A stretch of 64,000 bases of DNA from Eutypella sp. D-1 (taxonomy: Eukaryota; Ascomycota; Sordariomycetes; Xylariales; Diatrypaceae): assembly GCA_023313575.1 (NCBI GenBank), contig JAJTTP010000011.1, positions 1,240,001 to 1,304,000 of the forward strand. The letters run 5' to 3'. Below are positions 36,705 to 46,551 of the stretch, in pieces; positions within the stretch are counted from its first letter, which is position 1; every line of letters starts with the position of its first letter. Under the pieces are notes generated by a model that ran no database searches, was not told the origin of the DNA, and saw only the letters and a list, made by a program, of their open reading frames with translations. The position numbers and the translations under genes are program-made.

Positions 36705-38137
36705 TTCGTCGTCGTTGTCGATGATGTTGATCGTGACACGATGGAGATGGAGATGGAGATGAAATGATTAATTACGCGAAACAATTTAATGGATCCCAGG
36801 GATTATCTGGTGTTGTGACCCTTTTATCTGTGTCAGATTGGAAAGTCGAGGAAATCGTCGAAACGAATGGACGGTGATGCGTGGCGCAAGCCGGGAAAAG
36901 AAAAGGAAAATAGACGTTAGAAAGAAGAAGAACGGCAAAAAAAAAAAAGAGAAGCGACTCTTGGATGGAGAAGTTGTGTTGTTGAAGGACGATGTTGTTC
37001 AAGGTTGCTGCTGTTAAGTTAAAATTAGATAGGAGGGAGATAATAATCAAGGACAGGTTAAGTTTCGGGTCTGTTCACTCTCGGATGATTAAGGTTAGAC
37101 AAGATTAGTACATGTAAGTTAGTAGAAGTGGCCCGGACGTGTAAATAATTAAGGTTAGAGTGGCAGAAGTGGTAAAGAACCTTGGAAGTTTACTAGAGAG
37201 CCTGGAGGTGCCCAAGCAAAGTTGCAGTGTAATGCAGTGCTTGCAGATTACATACAAAGTAGACCCGTGGACCTGAACAGATAACTACATGGGACAAATT
37301 GGAGAGAGCCTGAGAGCACATTAAAGCCGGGAATTTTTCCACTTTCCTCCTTTTTTCGTTTTCCTGCATATCCCTCTAATAACCTACCAGACCAGACTAC
37401 TAGTTACTATGTAAGTACCCTTCAGTTGCATTGCATCAACGGGCCAGAAATCATAATTTCGCTCTAAAAGGTATAGGGTGGAAGGCACTCCCGACCCGCA
37501 CAGGCTGCAAGACAGGCTGGCCCAACTGGGGTGCATGGTCGTGCAAAGTCGTGGTAAAGCAGGTGGTAGGGAGGACCCCAAGAAAGGGGAAAAGGGGGTT
37601 TTACTGCCTCTGATAGGTTCACCTCTGCCCGTGCTTCTTTACCTAAATGGTCTATGCCGAAATAGGATTAGCCCTTCATTTGGCTGCGATATGAACTTCC
37701 CGACTCTTTTTTTGGCAGGCCAGCGGGCGGGCAAGTACTTTGTAACTCTGACTGGTTAGAAGGAACATTCAAGATAAGGTAATTGATAAAGACGATAGGC
37801 TGGTTGGAAACTTTTCGGCTAGAGCTACCTAAGAACCTAATAAGATCTACCAAGCAGCTACTGCCCAGGTGGTTAAGGCTATATATAATACTATGTATAC
37901 TGAGTGAGTGGCGCTCTATTAACGAACCATCTGCGCAACCTTGCATTTCTTAATCATCACGCTCGACAGCTACAGCCACAAACGAGCTACGAAAAACGTC
38001 GCATAGCCGCAGAAGGACTCGCAAGGCTTGAAGCGCAGGCCTAAGGTTTCTCCCTCTGAAGCCACGGCGAACATCGAATAACGGTCGCCGGTGACCCAAA
38101 CCCGCCCGTCCGGACCCGGAAAGCAAAGCCAGTCACG
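36705..38137. promoter_or_regulatory. Divergent spacer between septin and bL32m genes
   Basis: About 1.4 kb holding the promoters of the septin (minus) and the mitochondrial ribosomal protein gene (plus). It contains GGAGAT trinucleotide-like repeats near 36741-36762 in the septin leader and an A-tract near 36938. No gene is supported. Confidence 0.5.
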
Positions 38138-38654
38138 ATGGCGGCTATACAGCAACTACGAATATCTTCAGCCTTGTCGTCGCTCTTCCCGAGGCTGACC
38201 TCGGCAAGCTTCGGTCCCTCCTTCAGATCAACACTCCTCTCTACACAACAGCAGCAGACCCGGTCGTCACTGTTCCCCTCGATACCTGCGCTGGGCGTGG
38301 CGATCCCCGCGGCCATCCAGAACATCCCCTCGCTGCTCGAGGATATATGGGAGGGTATCCTGAAGGCGGTGCCGAAGAAGAAGACGTCGCACATGAAGAA
38401 GCGACATAGGCAGATGGCCGGCAAGGGCCTGAAGGATGTCACCAACCTCAACAAGTGTCCCTCATGTGGGAGGACCAAGAAGATGCATACGTTATGTCCG
38501 ACTTGCATGGGCCGTAAGTTATTGGGGGGTTTTTTTCTTCTTATTTTCTTTAAGAAACCTTTCCTTTATATTACTCTCGCTAATGATGAATTCGGGTCTA
38601 GACATTCAAGGTGAACTCAACAAAGACTTGAGGGGCCAGAACACGGCAGCGTAA
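38138..38654 (+). CDS. mrpl32: Mitochondrial large-subunit ribosomal protein bL32m
   Basis: Two exons, 38138-38513 and 38602-38654, 142 aa. The N-terminal 80 residues are rich in Ser/Arg/Gln and fit a mitochondrial targeting region. The L32 core begins with KAVPKKKTSHMKKRHRQMAG, followed by LKDVTNLNKC. The zinc ribbon is CPSCGRTKKMHTLCPTC, Cys107, 110, 120 and 123. Splicing restores CMG/HIQGELNKDLRGQNTAA. Yeast Mrpl32 is processed by the m-AAA protease before assembly into the mitoribosome; a similar maturation is expected from the family. The gene is short, intact and confidently recognised. Confidence 0.93.
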
Positions 38655-39176
38655 GAGGCAAGGGTATAACTCGTACAATTAAGAAAAAAATAAAGAAGAA
38701 AAGAAGAAGAAAAAAGGCAGATTCGAGAGGAGGTAGACCGTGGGAGGGACAGGAAGAAGACGAGTGCATTTACAAGGCGTTGTTGTTAAGGTTCGGTGGG
38801 CATGATCCGTGGATGCATGCCATCCCCCTCCACCCCCCAAATCACCGCGTCTACACCACATGTGTGAGTGTGTACATGCCCGCATATGCCTGTTGTAGAA
38901 TTGTATAGCAATTTGTACAAAACGAAGCCATGACCTTTTTTTGCAATGCTCCTGCCTGCTGAAGTAATTTGCAAAATACTTATATTGCATATCAATTCTG
39001 TTATGCAATTGCTCTTCTATTGGCTCTAAATTCCATGACCCCCCAACCCAGGAACCCCACCATAGCTTAGGTACATGCTGCAGTCAACTTTCATACCTCT
39101 TTCCCATCATCACCTTTCCCACTTCTTCAACACACCATAAACGTCATAACCCCCCAGCCCAGATGGGTCGGTAATA
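38655..39176. other. Spacer between bL32m and Ski8 genes
   Basis: Contains a purine-rich tract (AAGAAGAAAAGAAG type) at about 38685-38715 immediately after the bL32m stop, then the upstream region of the Ski8 gene. No further gene is visible. Confidence 0.5.
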
Positions 39177-40547
39177 ATGGTAAGATGGAGGATTTGATGA
39201 TACTAAGCTCATAGCTTCACGGGCGTGCTAACCCATTTCTTTAGTCTAAACAATACCTTACCACGCATACCGTGGACAATGGTTCGTCCCTCCCATCTGC
39301 ATATTACCCCACCAACATTAAACAGAACCTTCCTTTGAAGCCGTCATGAAGTTACGACACGAAGTGCGTTCAATATATTTAAAACTAACTTGAGCGCCGT
39401 TACTTTCTCTCACTCCCTAATAAAGCCCACGTAACCGACATATTCTCCCTCGCCGCCACGCCCGTGGGCGTCCTCTCCGCGAGCGGCTCCTCGACGCTGC
39501 ACATCCACGCGACGAACGACCCGGCCTTCCCCCTCGCACAGTCCCTCGACCACGCCCACAAGCTGGGGTGCCACCACGTCGCCGTCTCGCGCAACGGCAA
39601 GGTCGCCGCCTCGGCCGGCTTCGGCGGCGAAGTACGCATCTGGCGCCGGGACGCCGACTCGTCGGGAGCCGGCGCCGCTGCCGCCGTGGCTGGCTGGGAG
39701 CCTTTCGGCGACCTGGACACGTCACGGGGTGGTGGCGATGGTAGCAGCAGCGGCGCTGCCGGCAGGAAAAAGAACGCCGCCGGAGAGGTCTGGGCCGTGG
39801 CGCTCAGCGAGGACGGGCGCTTCCTCGCCGCCACCACGTATGACGGCCGCATCAACGTCTGGGACGTGTCCGCCGGCGGCCCCGGAACCAAAATCCAGGA
39901 GTACGAGACCGCGGGCGCCAGCGCCGCCGGTAGCTTCGGCCTGTGTGTCGACCTCAGCCTCGACGGCAAGTACACCGCGAGCGGCCACCAGAGCGGCGCC
40001 GTCTACGTCTTCAATAACCAGACCGGTCGGCTGCAATACTCGCTTCCAGGTAAGTCTTGGAGCAGAAGAGAAAAAAAGGGAAAGGAAAGGAAATCAAAGC
40101 TGTCTTCACGTGGTTGACAGAGAAAGAAAGGGCAAACGGGATGGCGCAGTGACTAACCCGCAGAGCGTAGGACTGGTGAAGCCGGTGCGCGCGGTGGCGT
40201 TCTCGCCGCTGGCGTCGCGACTCGCGGCGGCGGGGGACGCGGGGATGATCGCGGTGTACGACACGAAGCACGGGGAGCATGTGGGCAACCTGACGGGCCA
40301 CGGGGCGTGGGTGACGAGCCTGGACTGGAACGACACCGGCGAGTACCTGCTCAGCGGGGCCTTCGACGGCAAGGTCAAGGTCTGGTCCGTCGAGCGCGCC
40401 GCCTGCGTCGCCACCCACTGCGAGACCGACCGCGCCCTCTGGTCCGTCCGCTGGCTCCCCCGCCACCCCTCCTCCCGCAACGAGATGTTCTGCACCGCCG
40501 GCGCTAACCGCAGCATCACCTTTTACCGCGAGGCCACCGGGGCATAA
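39177..40547 (+). CDS. ski8: WD40 protein Ski8/Rec14
   Basis: Beta-propeller subunit of the cytoplasmic Ski complex, which feeds RNA to the exosome. In yeasts and Sordaria the same protein also supports Spo11 double-strand-break formation in meiosis. Exons are 39177-39179 (the ATG alone), 39245-39281, 39426-40049 and 40171-40547, 346 aa, all in phase. The spliced N-terminus reads MSKQYLTTHTVDNAHVTDIF, as expected for this family. WD motifs include GEVRIWRR, GRINVWDVS, GKVKVWSV and the ends SGAVYVFN and LAAAGDAGMIAVYDTKHGEH. The family C-terminal signature FCTAGANRSITFYREATGA is present. A Gly/Ser/Ala-rich insertion (residues near 85-115) interrupts an early blade. Confidence in identity is high and in the 3-nt exon moderate. 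Confidence 0.92.
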
Positions 40548-42380
40548 AGAGGATTCGGAATATGGCGGGGAAAGGGGGGGAGGGGTGGGGTTGCCTTTAT
40601 GTAAAGGTTTTACGTTGTCGACATACGGTTTATTACGATGATACGAATGATCTCATGGATGGTCAGGTGCGGGTAGATAGACAGTGGGCGTCTACTATAT
40701 TCTTTTTCGGTGGCGTTTTAAGGGCACGGAAAAAAGCGCTACGTGCGGCATATAGAGCGTGTAGCTTACAAGGTAGTGGAAACAGTAGAGAAACCTCGCT
40801 GAATTCGATTCTTTACCCTCGAGACCTTCCCCCCTTTTTCATTGTGATAGTGATCTAATCGGTTGCTGAGCTGATCTCCTAAGCGTCTTCTCCTTTCTCG
40901 TCTGATACTACTACTACTACGACTACGAAGTGCCCCCTTGATCATGGATCAGCGATCCCTACCGCCGGTGCGCATATTTCCTTCCGATGACATGGAGGAC
41001 TTGTTTCTCCTGGCCTAAGATCTGGGCATAGTACCATACTGACAAGTCAAGGTTGCATATATATGAGTCGTATGTATGCACGCGATGGACAAGATGTATA
41101 GATATCCCCCGCGCCCCCCCTGTTCATGCCGTCCCCCCTCAAGATCTAGGACGTGACCTCCTTCGGACACAACTGATCTTACACGTGAAGTGAGCCTTGA
41201 ATGAACAAATTCTACACAAATTAAACGCCATATCACTTGGTCTACTTCTAAGGAAAGGGACTACCTTGGTTTTACACGGCCTTTTGCTGGACTCTTCTGT
41301 AACTTCCCCTTACTAATTCATTAGTACCTACCTAAGATTTACTTCCTGAGTTCAGCCACAGTTGGCTTGCTAGAGGATACCTAGATAGTCCTTTCAAACC
41401 CAGATGTGCCCTGTAGGAGGCATAAGGGAACAGGAGGGCTTCTGGGGTCAGCCAGCCGTTAAACCTCGTATACCCGAGGAAAGAAGGTCCTTGTTGTCGT
41501 AACGTGGGTACAGAATATATAACGACGAAGTAAGTTGAGATGATCCCTAGGTAGAAATATCTTGTTCTGACTCGACTGACCGGTCCTAAGGTTTCCCGTT
41601 CAGGTACTTGACTTTTTATACCTTTTAGTTGTGACGTGGGAATATCTATTCCCGCCCGCTCCTAGCTGTTGGTAACTGAGGATTCGTCTGATACCTATCA
41701 AGTATGGTGGATTAATCAAGGCTTCGGTTTGACCGGCAGGAAGGGAAGGGAAGGAGGGGGAAGACTAGAAAGCTCACGTGACTGCGCTCAAGTTTCGTGT
41801 TGCCCCGCCAATTCTCTCGACCAGTTGGAATTAGTGGAGCCCTGAACTGCTCCCATCCTACAGTATCTCCCACGTCATTCAGGCCAGCAGTCCCTTCTAC
41901 ATTTAGCCCATCTCCAAGCTACCTAGGTAGGTAGTGAAGGTAGCACTCTCCCTCTCAACCTCTCTCCACCAATTGTCGTCTGTTCATTCCTCAGCAACCA
42001 GCCGGGATCCCAGTTGCAGAATAAAAAATTTACAATTAACCACCGCACGACTATCACCACTACAGTAAATAATATATATTAGAGAACGCACGGCTAGATC
42101 AGCCAAGCCAAGCTTTCTTTACTGATCTACCAAGGAAGCGGGACATAGCAAGTTATTCGTCCCACCCCCTCCTTCTACCTAGAAGTGAAGGTCCAGCTCA
42201 TCGTGTCCATCGTAGAGGAATTGGAAAAGGAGTAACATCCAGGAGAGACTATCTCACCACACTCCCCCCGCCACCAAAAATATATCACGAACCTACATAC
42301 CCCCCCCCCCCCCCTCCCCACCCCCCAACTGACGGAGTCAGCCGATCGCCCGACCACGACCACGACCCTAAGTTGCCACG
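40548..42380. other. Spacer between Ski8 and POLD4 genes
   Basis: About 1.8 kb without a supported gene. It contains an exact TACCTAGGTA palindrome at 41930-41939 and a run of 14 C at 42301-42314, about 65 bp before the POLD4 start. It should hold the Ski8 terminator and POLD4 promoter. Confidence 0.5.
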
Positions 42381-43172
42381 ATGCCTCCCACGACGAGGCG
42401 CTCCGCCGGCTCCTCCCGGGGCGGGAAGCAGCAGTCGACGCTATCCTTCAACCACCGGGTAACGAAGCCGTCGGCCGCGGCGTCCAAAACCGCGTCAGCC
42501 AAAGACCTCGTCGTCGCATCCCCCTCCTCCACTGCGCCCGCGAAGTCGAGCCCGCTCCGCAAACACGTGGCCACCGCGGACGAGGAGGTTAAGGTGGATG
42601 TTGAGCCTGAGGAGGAGAAGGAAGAGGAGGATGCGGTGGTAGAGAAGCAGGAGCAGGAGGAGGAAGAGGAAGAGGAGGAAGAGAAGTCCGAGGCGGAGCT
42701 GCGGGCCCGCGAGCTCGGCGATAGACACATCGACCGCTACTGGCGGGCCTTGGAGCGCGAGCGCACGACCCGCCGCGTCCACCAGGAGGGCCTCGACGTC
42801 GGCGAGAAGGTCCTGCGGTATTGGGACGTCAGCTCGCAGTACGGGGTATGTTTCTCTTTCCTACCGTAACCCCTCTCAACCCCCCCGGTTTTTATGAGCT
42901 TTTTTGGAGGGGCTATGTCCTGTGCATGGGGTGCTCGATTGGTATATCTAATGCGTGTGTTTTGCTAACGCTTTCCTACCTACTAGCCGTGCGTGGGCAT
43001 CACCCGCATGCGCCGCTGGCAGCGCGCCGAGAAGCTCGGGCTCAACCCGCCCCTCGAGGTCCTCGCCGTCCTGCTCAGGGAGGAGGACAAGGGCACGAAC
43101 GCCAAGGGCGGCGCCGGGCGCGCCCACGTCGACGAGATCCTGAATCCGTCTACCGTTACTGGTGTCTCGTGA
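42381..43172 (+). CDS. DNA polymerase delta subunit 4 (Cdm1/POLD4-like)
   Basis: Small accessory subunit of replicative polymerase delta. Exons are 42381-42845 and 42987-43172, 216 aa. The N-terminus is Ser/Thr/Lys-rich with KQQSTLSFNHRVTK, resembling a PCNA-binding PIP-type motif. A long acidic stretch of mostly Glu follows (residues roughly 70-110). The conserved core is DRHIDRYWRALERERTTRRV, GEKVLRYWDVSSQYG/PCVGI and TRMRRWQRAEKLGLNPPLEV with LAVLLREED, matching the POLD4 domain. The intron (141 bp) has a GCTAAC branch site and TAG acceptor. It faces the queuosine-salvage gene tail to tail, 394 bp between stops. Confidence 0.92.
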
Positions 43173-43566
43173 GCGGACGAGCAAGCCAGGTTGGGAGCAT
43201 GGCTTCCGGTCTCGGTCCTACGCCGATGCGATGCGATGTGATTCAAGGAGGGGTTTGGTTTTCTCGGGCGTTGCACGATGGATGGACGGTCTAGGACGGG
43301 TGGAGGGATCTATAAATGAGGTGTGGGAGTTTTTTTCGCGGGGGCGTTGACGGAATCTTCTTGATTGTGTTTGCTTTGGCTACTACACCTGATTCGCCAA
43401 TGAGCGGCTTGTTGTACATCGTCTCGTCTACCTATCCGCGCTTCTTACTATAGCTTGGATTCTTCTGCCTTTGAATGGAAGAAGCTCTTGAAATTTCTAT
43501 ACTCCCTGTCTTCCACCTCGCCGGTGTGCTTCTTCTCCCTTAACCGGCCGTCTCGCTCTGCTTAGC
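43173..43566. terminator. Convergent 3' region of POLD4 and queuosine-salvage genes
   Basis: 394 bp between two convergent stop codons. It presumably contains both 3' UTRs; no terminator structure can be pinpointed by eye. Confidence 0.4.
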
Positions 43567-45146
43567 TTAGTACCAGATGCTCCTCGTCCGGTGGTGCGGC
43601 AGCGTCTCCTTGCCCTCTGCCTCCAGTTTCTTCATAGTGTCGTATAGGAAGAAGTCGAGTAGGATCGCGTTGACCTGCGCCTCTGGGTGCTCGCGCTTGA
43701 TCTCGCGGCGGATCTGCTCGACGCACCAGATCGTGGCGGCTGGTAATTTTTGAATGCGTGTAACTTTTGTTAGCGCAATTAAACCAAGCATCGCCTGTGT
43801 GGGAACTAGAACGACACCCACAGAGTCGGGACATTGCACGCCACGGCAAGACTATTAAAAAATATTAAAAAAATAATAAGGCTACTACTCACCTCGGATC
43901 TGTAGCTCGTAGCTGCTGCCGCTCTCGATGAGGCGGCCGCCCTGGACCAGGGATAGCAGGGGCGGGCTGTAGCCGATACAGCCGAGGCTGGCGAGGATCT
44001 GGGGCACGCGGTAGTCGGCGAAGGTGGTGATCTTGTCGACGTCGCGGAAGGCGCCGTGGGACTCGCCGCCGAAGCAGGCCCACAGGTCCGCCACGAGGAT
44101 CTGCGCCCGCTTCAAAAAGCGCACCTTCCTCCGCTGCCCTCTTCCCGGCACCGGGAATTCGTCCCGGAAGCACGAGAAGTCCCGCGCCAGTAAGTTCACT
44201 AGCCCCGCCGCCGACCCTTCCGCCGCGGCTATGCAGTTCGTGAAGCTGCAGTTGTATTTCTGCGGGGTGCCGCGGTTTTTGGTTTGTTCCGCGCTTGGTT
44301 GGTTATGCGTTCTCTTTACTTTTGTGTGTATACGTGCGTGTGTGGCTTTGTGTTCTTTTTTCTTTTCTCTGTAATGCAAGCACATCGGCTAGGATACGTT
44401 GCTGTACAGGAGAGGGGGCAGGGAAACGGGGCCTAAAGGAAAAAGGGAAGAGGAAAGGGAGTAATGTCAACGTACTTCGTATAGGACCTGTCCCGCTTCT
44501 CTCAGGCAGGCGAGTCGCTCCTCCAACAGCGGCATCTCCTCGTCCGTGCAGGACCTGAATACGTATCTCATCGCGTCCAGGGTGCACTCCTCCTCGTCCT
44601 GCCAGTAATGGGGGTCGGTTATGGGGATATCTTTTTTTGGCAACGCCGTGATTAAGTTAAGTTAAGGCCCCGTTATTCAGCGGAAAGTGGGAGCGGAATC
44701 GAAAACAATCAAGAACACGCAACAACAAACGCACCTTCTTCCAGGGCGCGCTGGAGGGAGGCGACGAGGCTGCCGTAGCCGGTCCAGCGCTTGTCGCGGT
44801 AGTCGACGGCGTAGCGCTCGTCGTCGGGAAGCGGGGACCAGAAGGAGAAGTTCAGCAGGTCCATGGTGAAGATGAAGGCGACGGCGGCGTCGTCGCGCGT
44901 TTTAGGGTGCATCTCGTGGTCGGCCCAGTTGGCGGTCGAGAAGCCCGCCGCGCGCATCTGCTCGTAGATGGTCGCCGCCGCGTTCTTGGTCGCCCGCATG
45001 TCCAGCGCCACGTCGATTGAGTCGTCGTACAGCTCCTCCGCCCCCTCCAGCACCCCCGTCTCCGGCTCGGCGCTCACGCTCGGCTTGCCCTGCAGGTGCT
45101 GCCGGAGCAGCTCGAGGAGCTCCGGGTCGGCCTCGTCGTCCGACAT
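43567..45146 (-). CDS. Queuosine-salvage N-glycosylase/hydrolase (DUF2419, QNG1)
   Basis: Queuosine salvage protein: the family releases queuine base from queuosine 5'-phosphate for reuse in tRNA modification. Exons on the minus strand are 45146-44735, 44630-44476, 44259-43893 and 43739-43567, 368 aa. Landmarks are WADHEMHPKTRDDAAVAFIF, TMDLLNFSFWSPLPDDERYA, VDYRDKRWTGYGSLVASLQR, DIPITDPHYWQDEEE, NCIAAAEGSAAGLVNLLARD, ILVADLWACFGGESHGAF, DKITTFADYRVPQILASLG and IWCVEQIRREIKREHPEA. All four junctions keep phase. There is no signal peptide, so it is cytosolic or nuclear. Schizosaccharomyces pombe has this family. Free-living fungi acquire the queuine precursor from outside. Confidence 0.94.
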
Positions 45147-46551
45147 TTCTTTACACCGCCCCCCCTTTTTCCGTGACTATGTTGTGGTTGCGTGTGTGTA
45201 TGTGTGTGTCGACGGGGATGAATGACTAACCGCGCGTTGTGTGAGCTCCTACGTAATACAAATACAAGGTATTATGCCGCTCAGGGGTATCACGTGCACT
45301 TCTCAATGCGTAAAGATTGTGTAGTAAGTAATCCCTGGTTGAGAAGGGGGGAATTTTTACTATCCCAATACGTATTGGCTTCGTTTTCTCATTTGGGAAA
45401 TGGGGGGACTTTTGTACAGTAAACTCCAGGAAATGTGGGTTCTAGTTTCTATGGATGTATCACAGTTACCTAAGTACTTGAAGGTTCACAATCAGCACGC
45501 CAGCTTACCGCGCCAAGCGCAAAATGGTACGCCCGGACCCCACCCTGCTTAGGTTCTTAAACGGCCTGGGCTGCCCAGCTTGTCTGCTTGTCTGGGCTTG
45601 CCTGGGCAAGTAATGTACGTACATGAGTACGCCGAGGCTCGGGACAGAGACAGAGAGAGCTGACGGAAAGAGAGGCCTGCGCTACTGGCGGTACGTAGTA
45701 CTTCTCATCCAGGGCAAAGCTCCAGGGCGGACTAGGGGTATGATTCCGGGTGGGTTCACAGGCGGGTATTAACTAGTAGTAGCTCCTTGTTACCCATCTT
45801 GCCCATCCTCCATCCTCCTGCTCAAGCAACTCCGGGTAACCCATCCCTGTTTTGCGGGCGAGGATCCGACTCGCTCTAGAAAGCCTGAGAGGTGGGTTAT
45901 TTGGGGTGGGAAGGACACTGGAGCTTGGGGAGAGAGAGCTGCGTGGAGAGCTGCGTGAATTCATGATGGATAATGGATTGGGGATCCATCCGTACATGTA
46001 CATACCTGGTAGGTATGCTCAGAGTATGCGTGCTGGAAGTGTACTTATCAGAACTTCTACACAATGTCTAATTCATTTATAAGCTCGCGTATCTTAGTTG
46101 TATCCCGTACTTTTTTGTAACCATCACGACCTGCAACTGCAGTTCAGTCCCGTAGATACTTGCATACTGGTGCAGGTTGTTGTTACCTTAGTATATTTCA
46201 TTTTCCGTCCTCCGTCCGCCGCCGTCCCCCCATCTTATCCCACCTCGGACGGAACCTTGAACTTGTATCTCTATCGAGGTGTTTTATCATTCAAGGCTGA
46301 ATGAAGCGCTACCAACTTCCTCTTCATCAAGCCTCATTTCTACGTATCTTCTCATCCTCTTTTTTTTTTTTTCTCTCTCCCCAAAGGGCCCAGGTTAATT
46401 GGAACAAGACTCCTACCAGAAAACCTCGGAAGTCGACACCAATCCTATCTCATCCCATTTTATCCCATCCCATCCATCGTCATCGCGAATATCGCGAGCC
46501 TGTTCCCACATTTATGTCATTGACGTGCATGCATCGACGGAGCCATACTTC
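45147..46551. promoter_or_regulatory. Divergent spacer between queuosine-salvage and UBA2 genes
   Basis: About 1.4 kb upstream of both genes. It contains (TG)n-like sequence just 5' of the minus gene (near 45185-45210), a T-tract at about 46359-46372 and CATCCCAT repeats near 46450-46475 in the UBA2 leader. No gene is supported. Confidence 0.5.
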
